Source: CAYZTY01 sp964444665 (GTDB lineage: Bacteria; Planctomycetota; Phycisphaerae; Sedimentisphaerales; CAYZTY01). From it: DNA of 64,000 nucleotides. Of the stretch, positions 33,022 through 41,479 are shown one piece after another. Positions within the stretch are counted from its first letter, which is position 1. Each line of letters begins with the position of its first letter. The stretch spans positions 1-64,000 of the forward strand of contig CAYUIE010000010.1 of NCBI GenBank assembly GCA_964444665.1, read 5' to 3'. Made by a program: the position numbers and the translations under genes. The notes below the pieces were generated by a model. That model had not been told where the DNA came from. It ran no database searches and was given only the letters and a program-made list of their open reading frames with translations.

Positions 33022-33057
33022 TGAAGTTAGGCGTTAATAAGGTTCAGTTAGGTTCTG

Positions 33058-35448
33058 TCAATATCCACAATCAGGATCAAATGGATTGCCACATTCAAGC
33101 CATTCATTTGCAAGAACAGCAAAGTCTTTGAAATCAATATAACAATCTTTATACAAGTCACTTTGCAGAGGTCCTTCAGGTTCGAAAAGTTGAATACGGT
33201 CATTACCCAAATCAACAATATATACGTATCCCAAAGACGTCACTTCTATTCCATAAGGTGAATTAAATTGTCCATCACCGGTACCCGGACTGCCCCACTT
33301 GGTAATAAATTCACCATCACTCGTAAACTTCTGGATCCGACTACCACCAATTTCGCATACATAGACATGATCTGAAGAGTCAACTGCTACTCCTTCCACA
33401 CGATTGAATTGACCATAGCCACTACCGGACTGTGGGTTATGACCGCTCCCAGGATCGTGCCAATGTCCCGAACCAGCATGGCCAGGATCATCGCAACCTC
33501 CCCACCAGCCGACCAAATTACCATTTGGGTCAAACTTTTGAACACGATGGTTCCAATCTTCACTAACATAAACATATCCATAAGAGTCAACGTCAATACC
33601 ATGTGTGTACTTGAATTGCCCGTCACCATTCCCGTAGGACCCCCATTTAGTAATAAAACCTCCACTACTTGTGAACTTCTGGACCCGATGGTTAAACGTG
33701 TCGCAAACGTAAACATCACCAGAAGGACCAACCGCAATGTGGTGTGCTTGATTAAACTGTCCATCACCATTTCCGTAGTTACCCCATTTTATGACAAATG
33801 TACCATCAGTTTTAAACTTTTGGATTCGGTAGTTGTGATAATCAACCACATAAATATTGTCTGAAGAATCGATCGCAATACCCGTTGATCTAATGAATTG
33901 ACCATCGCCACTACCAGACTGTGGGTTATGACCACTCCCAGGGTCGTGCCAATGTCCCGAACCAGCATGGCCAGGATCATCGCAACCTCCCCACCAGCCG
34001 ACCAAATTACCATCAGAATCAAACTTCTGGACGCGATGGTTCTCCTCATCAGTAACATAGGTGTATCCTGATGAATCCACTGCGACGCCAAATGGATTAT
34101 TTAATTCACCATCACCAGTTCCGAATGAACCCCATTCATTTACATAGTCATACCCCGCCCGGCAGACAAATATCGTAAAGACATCATCGCTGGTATCATA
34201 AACATTGGGGTCATTGACATCACTAATACGGATAAGACACTGATTAGAAGTTACCTCCGGCACCGTCCATTCATATTCACTATCGTTTGGTGTACAGGGA
34301 TCAATTACATTCCATATTCCAACGCCGTTTGAAGCTGAATACTCTAATTTTAAGTGATTAATGTCAGGGATTACTGGCGCCCAGGTAATTAAATATGTAC
34401 TTCCTGATATCAGTGTTTCACCGCCATTGGGAGTTAAAACATTTATTGGACAAGCTATTACAACACGAAATCCGAAAAATCTGTCCCGATGAACGGGTAT
34501 GGTGCTGCCACGGTATGATACCCGGCAATAGTATGCAGTACCTACCCAAGCGCCACCGTGGTGAACAAGATTCGTACCACTGGATGGGCCAGTTGGATTA
34601 TAATATGGGCTTGTTTCATAGTAATACGGATCGAACCTATCATTGCACCACTCAGAAATATTATCTGCCTTGCCATAAACGCCGTAACCATTTGGTAAAA
34701 AACTATCTATAGGAGATGTAAGAGGAGATATCCCATCATCATAGTCGGGATGATATCCGCTCGTAGGATTAACATCGTATGAGAAACCACATGGGTCAGC
34801 ATAGTAATTGGCTTGACTGTGACTGATAGTATCGCCCCAAGGGAAACGGTAATAGGGATTGTGATTTCCACCGCGGGCCGCATATTCCCATTCTGCTTCT
34901 GTTGGTATGCGATAGCCATATTTTGAGAAATCACAAGGCCAGTACCAGTTGGGATCATTGGTGTCGTAACATAATTCCTTTCCTTCCTGCTGGCTGCGCC
35001 AGTTGCAGTAGGAAACCGCTCCATACCAGCTTACCTGGACCATAGGGTCATCTGACATATCACGTCCGCCCTTGGTCCTTACACTGAAAACACCGCCTGA
35101 ATAGTCAATTTGACTATCAGCATCATGGCTGTGCGTATCACAATAGGGGTAGTTGTTGCTGCCGTCGTCTGCCGCATAAACAACACCGCTGACAACCTTT
35201 ATCTTAGCAGGATAAGCATCATTAAGGTAATCACAATACTGTTGGTTGGTTATCTCATGCTTACTCATAAAAAAAGAATCGACATATACAGTATGAACAG
35301 GTAGTTCATCAGCTATTCCATCTCCATGATGGTCACCCATCTCAAACTCACCGCCATGGATAAAAACCATTTCAGGTGGTTCTGCTTCGGCAACGACATC
35401 AAAAGCCAGCATGATAACAACCAATAACATCATCAACACTTTTTTCAT
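33058..35448 (-). CDS. Secreted SUMF1-domain and NHL-repeat protein with dockerin-like tail
   Basis: 796 residues from the ATG at 35448 (AGGAGG eight bases before). A signal peptide (MKKVLMMLLVVIMLAFDVVAEA) is followed by a SUMF1/formylglycine-generating-enzyme-type domain (PEMVFIHGGEFEMGDHHGDG, RIPTEAEWEYAARGG, GKADNISEWCNDRF, HHGGAWVGTAYYCRVSYRG). Next come an Ig-like linker (VLTPNGGETLISGSTYLITW) and about six NHL beta-propeller repeats (EWGSFGTGDGELNNPFGVAVDSSGYTYV type). The last 35 residues form a planctomycete dockerin-like tail (YKDCYIDFKDFAVLANEWL). Only one of the two active-site cysteines of true FGE can be placed (the YYCR one), so a binding rather than oxidase role is likely. Two near-identical inserts between NHL blades are encoded at 33418-33526 and 33907-34014. 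Confidence 0.85.
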   Translation of the reverse strand: MKKVLMMLLVVIMLAFDVVAEAEPPEMVFIHGGEFEMGDHHGDGIADELPVHTVYVDSFFMSKHEITNQQYCDYLNDAYPAKIKVVSGVVYAADDGSNNYPYCDTHSHDADSQIDYSGGVFSVRTKGGRDMSDDPMVQVSWYGAVSYCNWRSQQEGKELCYDTNDPNWYWPCDFSKYGYRIPTEAEWEYAARGGNHNPYYRFPWGDTISHSQANYYADPCGFSYDVNPTSGYHPDYDDGISPLTSPIDSFLPNGYGVYGKADNISEWCNDRFDPYYYETSPYYNPTGPSSGTNLVHHGGAWVGTAYYCRVSYRGSTIPVHRDRFFGFRVVIACPINVLTPNGGETLISGSTYLITWAPVIPDINHLKLEYSASNGVGIWNVIDPCTPNDSEYEWTVPEVTSNQCLIRISDVNDPNVYDTSDDVFTIFVCRAGYDYVNEWGSFGTGDGELNNPFGVAVDSSGYTYVTDEENHRVQKFDSDGNLVGWWGGCDDPGHAGSGHWHDPGSGHNPQSGSGDGQFIRSTGIAIDSSDNIYVVDYHNYRIQKFKTDGTFVIKWGNYGNGDGQFNQAHHIAVGPSGDVYVCDTFNHRVQKFTSSGGFITKWGSYGNGDGQFKYTHGIDVDSYGYVYVSEDWNHRVQKFDPNGNLVGWWGGCDDPGHAGSGHWHDPGSGHNPQSGSGYGQFNRVEGVAVDSSDHVYVCEIGGSRIQKFTSDGEFITKWGSPGTGDGQFNSPYGIEVTSLGYVYIVDLGNDRIQLFEPEGPLQSDLYKDCYIDFKDFAVLANEWLECGNPFDPDCGY
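33418..34014 (-). repeat. Duplicated 108-bp segment inside the SUMF1-NHL gene
   Basis: Copies at 33418-33526 and 33907-34014 differ at about four positions. Each encodes GWWGGCDDPGHAGSGHWH and DPGSGHNPQSGSG, a Gly/His/Ser-rich insert between NHL blades. The copies are 489 bases apart. Their near-identity, set against the diverged blades around them, suggests recent duplication or gene conversion. Confidence 0.8.
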
Positions 35449-35757
35449 TTTCTTTTCCTCCTGAAAAATGGTTTTTTTCAACAAAGCTTGTGTCTCGGTC
35501 AAGTTTCTTCCAGATATAGGCAAATAAAGTCAGGGCGGGTGGGAAGTTATTAGGCAAGTTATCATCTCCTCATCCTTTGAGATTAAATCCTTCTAAACAT
35601 GAATAGAATACTACCCCCATCCGGTATGTCAACTACTATTTTTATCCAAATTAATAAAAATCCTTTTTGTTGACATTACACTTTCACAGCCAATCACCAA
35701 ACGGGTATATAAGCCTATGTTGGAGAAGGTGTTGTGGGGACCGGGCGGCAAAGGATA

Positions 35758-36483
35758 TTACGATATTTCTATTATGGAGCCGACTACAAAGTGCAGTCTA
35801 TCGTTGGCACTTCCTTTTCTCAGGCTAATCTCCAATGTCTTGTTCGAGCCCTCTATAAGAAATGGCTCATCTGCTTTTGCAGTTTCATAACTTGGATAAT
35901 ACTGCATCGTATATGTATTGCCTGCTATGGCTATGTGATATTCATTCTTATCCAGTTTTGGAAGGTTTGTTACGATGTTTCCAAACCTGTCGATGTGGAC
36001 GATTAATCCCTTTGTGCCCTGCCTGTAAAATTCAAGTTTTTCAATTGCTCCGAGACTTTCACCTATGCTCTTAAAATTGCCGAGCTCTATTTTTGCCGCT
36101 GCTTTTGCGAACACGTCTCTGCCGTGAAAGGTCCGGCTGGCATTTTCGGGGATTGCGAGGTTTTTAATTTCGATTATTTTTTGGTCCTTAAGCGTTTCCC
36201 AAAGCAGGCCGTTGTCCGGCCCGACAAAGTAATATTTATCAGTTTTGACGGCCAATGCTTTTCTATCCGTTCCTACGCCGGGGTCGACCACACAGCAGAA
36301 TACCGCGCCCTGCGGAAGGTATTTGTAGTTATTCTTTAGTATCCAGGAGGCCTGAATGATATTCTGCGGCGAAACCGTATGACACAGGTCAACTATTTTT
36401 GCGTCAGGCGCAGTGTTGTAAACCACTCCTTTCATTACCCCGACATACTCGCTTTGACCAAAATCCGTCAACAAAACTATCAT
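35758..36483 (-). CDS. SAM hydroxide adenosyltransferase (DUF62, SAM hydrolase)
   Basis: 241 residues. It opens IVLLTDFGQSEYVGVMKG; VVDPGVGTDRKALA holds the Asp and Arg, and TFHGRDVFAKAAA the His, of the D-R-H set that activates water in this family. GPDNGLL binds adenosyl. It cleaves S-adenosylmethionine to adenosine and methionine. A true fluorinase or chlorinase is unlikely, because those insert an extra loop not seen here. It stands alone. Confidence 0.9.
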   Translation of the reverse strand: MIVLLTDFGQSEYVGVMKGVVYNTAPDAKIVDLCHTVSPQNIIQASWILKNNYKYLPQGAVFCCVVDPGVGTDRKALAVKTDKYYFVGPDNGLLWETLKDQKIIEIKNLAIPENASRTFHGRDVFAKAAAKIELGNFKSIGESLGAIEKLEFYRQGTKGLIVHIDRFGNIVTNLPKLDKNEYHIAIAGNTYTMQYYPSYETAKADEPFLIEGSNKTLEISLRKGSANDRLHFVVGSIIEIS

Positions 36484-36614
36484 ATTAATCCTGCCTTTGC
36501 CTTATCAAACAAAATCCTGATGAGCTGCTAATTTTGCATTGAACAACCATGCCTTTATTTAGTACAATACTTATCCGGTCAAGTCAATATAGTTATCTTT
36601 TGGAGGTTGCCAAA

Positions 36615-37313
36615 ATGAAACCGTCAAAGATAAATTATGCTCTCGTCTGCGTGCTTCTGGTCGCTTTTTGCACCACAGTAGCCTTAGCGGGCGAACAGGA
36701 GAACATTGCCGGATATTTGGGTGTCCGGCTGATGCCGGTCCCTGAACTGTTAAGGGTTCATCTCGGCCTTGACGAAGGCGCCGGTCAGCTCATTATAAAT
36801 ATCGTAATCGACAGCCCCGCAGACAAGGCAGGTCTCGGCTGCTACGATGTTATTACCGCTCTCAACGAGCAGGAGGTTCGTGACTACGATAAGTTCGTCG
36901 AAGCAATCCAGTCAGCGGGCGCAGGTGCGAAAGTAACTCTGGCCCTTATCAGCGGGGGTAAAAAGCGAAACGTAACAGTCCACCTCAAAGAGGCCCCAAC
37001 AGGTCCGCCGGACTGGAAATACAAAAAGACACCACTTGACATCAATCGATACGACCAGCCAAGGCAATACGAGAAAAGGTTTTTTTGGGGCGAGCCCTTC
37101 GAGGATGACGAGTTTGAGTTCAGCCTGCCGGACAAACTAAAGCGTTTCTTTCGGAAAGAATTCAGGCCCTGGAAGGACCCAAACGACAGGGATATAATCA
37201 TAATTCCCGGTGAGCAAAACGACAGAATAGATAAGATTGAACGACGCCTCGAAGAGATTGAAAACCGCCAGAAGCAAATTATGAAAATGCTCAAAGAGTT
37301 AAAAAAAGAGTAA
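36615..37313 (+). CDS. Secreted PDZ-domain protein
   Basis: 232 residues from the ATG at 36615, with GGAGG seven bases or so before; the frame start at 36549 lacks a signal. A signal peptide (MKPSKINYALVCVLLVAFCTTVALA) precedes a single PDZ domain (GYLGVRLMPVPELLRVHLGL to KRNVTVHLKEAP, about 30-125), a Pro/Tyr/acidic linker and a C-terminal coiled coil (KIERRLEEIENRQKQIMKM). No protease domain is present. It may tether partners in the envelope. It lies 5' of the export locus but 560 bases away. Confidence 0.8.
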   Translation: MKPSKINYALVCVLLVAFCTTVALAGEQENIAGYLGVRLMPVPELLRVHLGLDEGAGQLIINIVIDSPADKAGLGCYDVITALNEQEVRDYDKFVEAIQSAGAGAKVTLALISGGKKRNVTVHLKEAPTGPPDWKYKKTPLDINRYDQPRQYEKRFFWGEPFEDDEFEFSLPDKLKRFFRKEFRPWKDPNDRDIIIIPGEQNDRIDKIERRLEEIENRQKQIMKMLKELKKE

Positions 37314-37873
37314 TAAAATCAAGAAGCAAAAACTTACAAACGAAAACAGATTCGATTTCAATTAATAAGAATTTTCTGAAACATCGAGCATGTCATACTC
37401 AATTCCAGCAGTGTCCTCTTGGCTGTACTGGCGTAGAGGACATTATCGGACTGGCAAAACAGTGTTTTTAAATGAACAAATCCCTAAGTTTGATAGTATA
37501 GAAAATTAATCACTTGAGCAGTAAAACTCTACTTTTGACGTTTGCTATTCCTCCCAATAGCTTTACTATGTAACTGCTTCATGTTCGGGGGGTTATGGTG
37601 ATTAATCAAGTTTTAAGCTTGGAATTTCATATTTGGACAGGTTTTGTGGCTAAAAAAATTTTCTCTTACGGACCCATGATGAGTTTCTTTTTAATATTCC
37701 AAAATATCGCCTAACTTCTTTGAAATATGGCTCTTACAAGAATTAAAAAGTCAAGTATCCCAGCCGTTAAACCGATGATTTCTCTACGGAGACAGTAGGC
37801 AGATACTTTTCGATATAAACATTCTCTAAGTAAGCAGAATGTGAGAAATTTTAGGCTCAGGAGTGAACGAATA
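37314..37873. other. Intergenic region before the exosortase/export locus
   Basis: About 560 bases. I find no gene, no sigma-54 GG-N10-GC site and no clear structured RNA. It is long enough to hold the main promoter and any regulatory RNA of the export operon. Confidence 0.4.
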
Positions 37874-39532
37874 GTGTCGCAACTTTTGCGTGCTTTTTGG
37901 GCTATGACGGCCTTTTTTGTGTCCCTGGTCTTGCTGACCGGCTGTGGGTCCCAGGACTATCTCGACCCGACACAAATTGGCCGCTTCCGACCCACACCGG
38001 CCATCAACATAATCCTCGACTCGTTAGGTATCGCCGAGGAAGAGCCGGAGCTGTATGAAGCTGCTGAGGAACCACGCCCTTCTGACGTGATAGCAATCGA
38101 ACAAGATTATATCCTCCAGCCCAGTGATAGTATCCAAATAGCCATCTTTGAGCTTCTTCGAGAGGGAGTTATGGCAGCTAACCTCTATCAGGTCTCTGAG
38201 AGCGGTAAGGTAACTCTGCCTGAAATCGGCCAGGTACAGGCGGCCGGATTCACAGAAACCCAACTGAGGGAGGAGATAAAGCGAATCCTTTCACCTGGTA
38301 TTTTGAAAGACCCGACTGTTATTGTGATGTTAGATCGCTCACCCAACAGGGCATTTACTATCCTTGGCGAGGGCATTAAGAATCCGAATAGATTTTTGAT
38401 TCCTCGGTATGACTTTCGACTTTCAGATGCGTTAGCAGTGGCCGGTTCTGTAAGACAATTTAACGTCAGCTACATTTACGTTACTCGGCGCATAACAGAA
38501 ACCGAGATATTGATCGAACCGGCAGCCGAGGCGTTTCCAATAGAACCGGAGGTTATTGAGCCCGGGGCGGAACCGTCGGCGCCTCAAGACATCGAGGAGG
38601 AGCTGCTTGAAGTTATAGCGCCGAGCGCACGGGCGTCTACAACGCGGGACTCGATGCTGATAAGTTCCACTGAGATGATTAGTTCCCGAGAACTTGAAAA
38701 GGCCGAAATGTCGGAAGCTTCGAAAGCAGTTGAGAGATCCGGCAATATTAATTCACGGCAGATGTCTCAGCAGCGACAAAAACAAGAATCCTGGCTTAAT
38801 AGTCAGGAAGCTACTGATTTAACCGGTGCTTTGAAATCATCCCGAATCGAGTGGATTTATCAGGACGGTAAATGGGTTCCAGTTCAAATAGGGCCGGAGG
38901 CCGAACCGCATAAAGCTCCTGAAGAGCCGGGAAAGTGGCTTGAAGAACGCCCACCACTAACACCACCACCGGAACAGCGCATCCCAGAGGAATTCGGCTG
39001 GGAGCAAATCGGCACCGGCGGTATTCAAAAACGTGTCATAAAAATACCCGTTGACAAACTTCTTAGCGGCGACCCACGTTATGATATTATTATAAAGCAG
39101 GGAGACAAAATTTGGGTACCTATTGACATTATCGGTGAATTCTACATTATAGGTAATGCCAACAGAGTGGGCGTGTTGCCTTTGACAGGTCGGCCAATGA
39201 CTCTTATACAGGCTGTTGCCGCTGCCGGGGGTCTCGGCCCACTTGCCTGGCCGGAAAAAGTCGAAGTCAGAAGGAGAATCGGGAAAAACCGAGAGGAGAT
39301 AGTAATGGTCAATTTAAGGAAGATTGCCGAGGGCTCTCAACCAGATTTCTTCATTAAACCAAACGATACTATCAACATCGGTTCACATAAGGCCTCAAGA
39401 TGGCTTGCAGTCCTACGCAACGCCTTCAGAATGACCTATGGATTCGGCTTCATTTATGACAGGAATTTTGCGTCGGAAGACCTTGGTAATGACCCGTTCC
39501 CGGGGCATATTTCTATAGACAAGTTGTTTTGA
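37874..39532 (+). CDS. Polysaccharide export (Wza-like) outer-membrane lipoprotein with SLBB domains
   Basis: 552 residues from a GTG at 37874, with AGGAG ten bases before; another GTG at 37841 is possible. The signal ends in a lipobox LLTGC. A Poly_export domain (DYILQPSDSIQIAIFELL, LPEIGQVQAAGFTETQLREEIKRIL, DPTVIVML) precedes an SLBB-type region (FTILGEGIKNPNRFLIPRYD). A 200-residue Glu/Pro/Ser-rich insert leads to a second SLBB (GEFYIIGNANRVGVLPLTGRPMTLIQAVAAAGGLG). The ring opens a path for polysaccharide. It overlaps the exosortase start by four bases. Confidence 0.9.
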   Translation: MSQLLRAFWAMTAFFVSLVLLTGCGSQDYLDPTQIGRFRPTPAINIILDSLGIAEEEPELYEAAEEPRPSDVIAIEQDYILQPSDSIQIAIFELLREGVMAANLYQVSESGKVTLPEIGQVQAAGFTETQLREEIKRILSPGILKDPTVIVMLDRSPNRAFTILGEGIKNPNRFLIPRYDFRLSDALAVAGSVRQFNVSYIYVTRRITETEILIEPAAEAFPIEPEVIEPGAEPSAPQDIEEELLEVIAPSARASTTRDSMLISSTEMISSRELEKAEMSEASKAVERSGNINSRQMSQQRQKQESWLNSQEATDLTGALKSSRIEWIYQDGKWVPVQIGPEAEPHKAPEEPGKWLEERPPLTPPPEQRIPEEFGWEQIGTGGIQKRVIKIPVDKLLSGDPRYDIIIKQGDKIWVPIDIIGEFYIIGNANRVGVLPLTGRPMTLIQAVAAAGGLGPLAWPEKVEVRRRIGKNREEIVMVNLRKIAEGSQPDFFIKPNDTINIGSHKASRWLAVLRNAFRMTYGFGFIYDRNFASEDLGNDPFPGHISIDKLF

Positions 39533-40548
39533 CGAATAAAGATTCTATGAATGGACATAACCTTTGTACCACCTCAAACCCGCCTGCCGCTCGCCCGCCA
39601 GAGCGGAACGAGGCAGGTCAGCAACCAAGCCTGTATCGAACAAGCTGGCGTGATCTTGGCGTACATAATTACATTAAAATTCTTATCATAGCCGGCCTGT
39701 TCTCGTACCTGTTCCACGTCGAAATTTATCGCATCGTTTATGGATGGCGCACCGACGCCAGCTGGTCTCATGGTTTTCTAATACCTTTTTTCAGTCTGTA
39801 CTTTCTAAACCAGCGTAAAGGCCAGATTTTGAATCTCCAAACCCAACCCTACTATCTGGGTTTGTTTTTCTTGATATGTTGTATAGCCGCCTATCCATTT
39901 ATCATTTTTCAACTCAAAATTGCTTATTTTCAAACATTGTTAATGATCCCAACTCTCGGTGCTATCGTATTATTTTTAGGTGGCTGGCGTTTAGTTAAAA
40001 ACAGCTGGCTTCCTATCTTATACTTGTTTTTTGCTGTACCGCTGCCCGGAAGGCTTTATCGACAAATTACTATTCCGATGCGCATTCTTGCGGCCCGGGT
40101 GGCTACCGTCCTGCTCAATTTTGTTACGGAAGTTGACGCAACGGCAAACGGAGTAATAATTGACGTGGTAGTTAACGGCAAGAAAATAGAGCCGGCCCTC
40201 GATGTGGCCGAGGCTTGTAGCGGAATGAGGCTATTACTGACGTTTCTTGCGCTGGGAGTGGCGATGGCATACCTGCATTACAGACCACTCTGGCAGCGGG
40301 TCATTTTGTTGCTGAGCACAATACCCATCGCTATCCTATGTAACATCGTTCGTGTCACCGTTACCGGCTTTATATATATTTTCGCGGGCGCCAAGTACAC
40401 ACAGGGTATTTATCACGACGCACTGGGGATGGCAATGCTGCCGCTGGCGTTCGGTTTGTACGGTCTTTTAGCGTATTTTATGTCCCGGCTGCTTACAGAA
40501 GAAAGCCCCGGTGTAACTGCCGACATTATCGTTCGCAGGCAGAATTAA
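39529..40548 (+). CDS. Exosortase (PEP-CTERM-type transpeptidase)
   Basis: 339 residues, eight or so membrane helices. The family triad is visible: Cys230 in EACSGMRLLLTFLALG, Arg in CNIVRVTVTG and His in GIYHDALGM. SWSHGFLIPFFSLYF is the usual N-terminal exosortase motif. These enzymes sort or process proteins with a PEP-CTERM-like tail, or help build exopolysaccharide. The TTG start overlaps the upstream stop; an ATG at 39547 is an alternative, and neither has a clear ribosome site. Confidence 0.92.
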   Translation: MTNKDSMNGHNLCTTSNPPAARPPERNEAGQQPSLYRTSWRDLGVHNYIKILIIAGLFSYLFHVEIYRIVYGWRTDASWSHGFLIPFFSLYFLNQRKGQILNLQTQPYYLGLFFLICCIAAYPFIIFQLKIAYFQTLLMIPTLGAIVLFLGGWRLVKNSWLPILYLFFAVPLPGRLYRQITIPMRILAARVATVLLNFVTEVDATANGVIIDVVVNGKKIEPALDVAEACSGMRLLLTFLALGVAMAYLHYRPLWQRVILLLSTIPIAILCNIVRVTVTGFIYIFAGAKYTQGIYHDALGMAMLPLAFGLYGLLAYFMSRLLTEESPGVTADIIVRRQN

Positions 40549-40618
40549 AGAGTTCGTCGGTCTTTGTTTTTTTCGGGGCACTTGCAGCTTTCGCAGTGTT
40601 GAGAAAATTTGAGATACA

Positions 40619-41419
40619 ATGAAGGATAATTTTAAAAAATATTACATCCAAACACACTTTTTGATTTGTGTAGCAGCCCTTGCCATGGGTGGGGGTATGA
40701 TGTCGTTTATGAAATCTTATCTGAATGTTCAGATGATAAAAAAGGCGTTGCCTCTGAGAAAAATTCTGGACCTTATCAATGAAAAAGACTTAGGTGCTTA
40801 CACAGTAGCGCAGAAACAAAAGATTAAAAATCAGGACCTTCTCGATGCTCTTGGCACAAATGAATATATCCAATGGATATTGGAAGATACAGAAGCTAAG
40901 AAGACCGGACCGCTGCGGTACTGCTCACTATTTATCACATACTACACAGGTAATCCCGACCGCATTCCCCATGTGCCGGAGGAGTGTTTCTTTGGCGGCG
41001 GCAATCAGCGTTTTGAAATGAAAGACATAACTTTCACCATTAACCAGGAAGCAGAGCACGGGACCGGCATAAAGATGCAGGAAAATAAAATCCCCGCTCG
41101 GTATATAATCTTTGGAAAAAAAGAAGCAGATTTATGGCAAGGTAGTGATAAGTTTCCTGTTTTTTACACTTTTAAGGTCAACGGAACTTATAAGGGCAAC
41201 AGAACCGGAGCCCGACTGGCGTTGATGAGCAACATAAGGGGCAAGTATTCTTATTTTTCAAAGATTGAGTGGCAGTTTTATAACGTGGTTCTTGGCAGAA
41301 AAATTTATCCTGAAAAGGAAGATGCAATCGTAGCAAGTAAAAAATTTCTCAGCGTTATTCTGTCCATTTTGGAAAGAGACCACTGGCCTGACTGGCAAAA
41401 AGCAATGCAGAAAGGATAA
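40619..41419 (+). CDS. EpsI-like exosortase-associated protein
   Basis: 266 residues. One N-terminal membrane helix (THFLICVAALAMGGGMMSFM) precedes an EpsI/DUF3485-like domain with CSLFITYYTGNPDRIPHVPEECFFGGG, the H-x-P-E-x-C motif of the family. In other organisms the EpsI domain is fused to or follows the exosortase and may modify its substrate. It sits 70 bases after the exosortase. Confidence 0.85.
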   Translation: MKDNFKKYYIQTHFLICVAALAMGGGMMSFMKSYLNVQMIKKALPLRKILDLINEKDLGAYTVAQKQKIKNQDLLDALGTNEYIQWILEDTEAKKTGPLRYCSLFITYYTGNPDRIPHVPEECFFGGGNQRFEMKDITFTINQEAEHGTGIKMQENKIPARYIIFGKKEADLWQGSDKFPVFYTFKVNGTYKGNRTGARLALMSNIRGKYSYFSKIEWQFYNVVLGRKIYPEKEDAIVASKKFLSVILSILERDHWPDWQKAMQKG

Positions 41420-41479
41420 GGCATCATATACCTGGCCTGAAGAAATATGGGCATTTAATTTGAAGAAACAGGAGAGATT

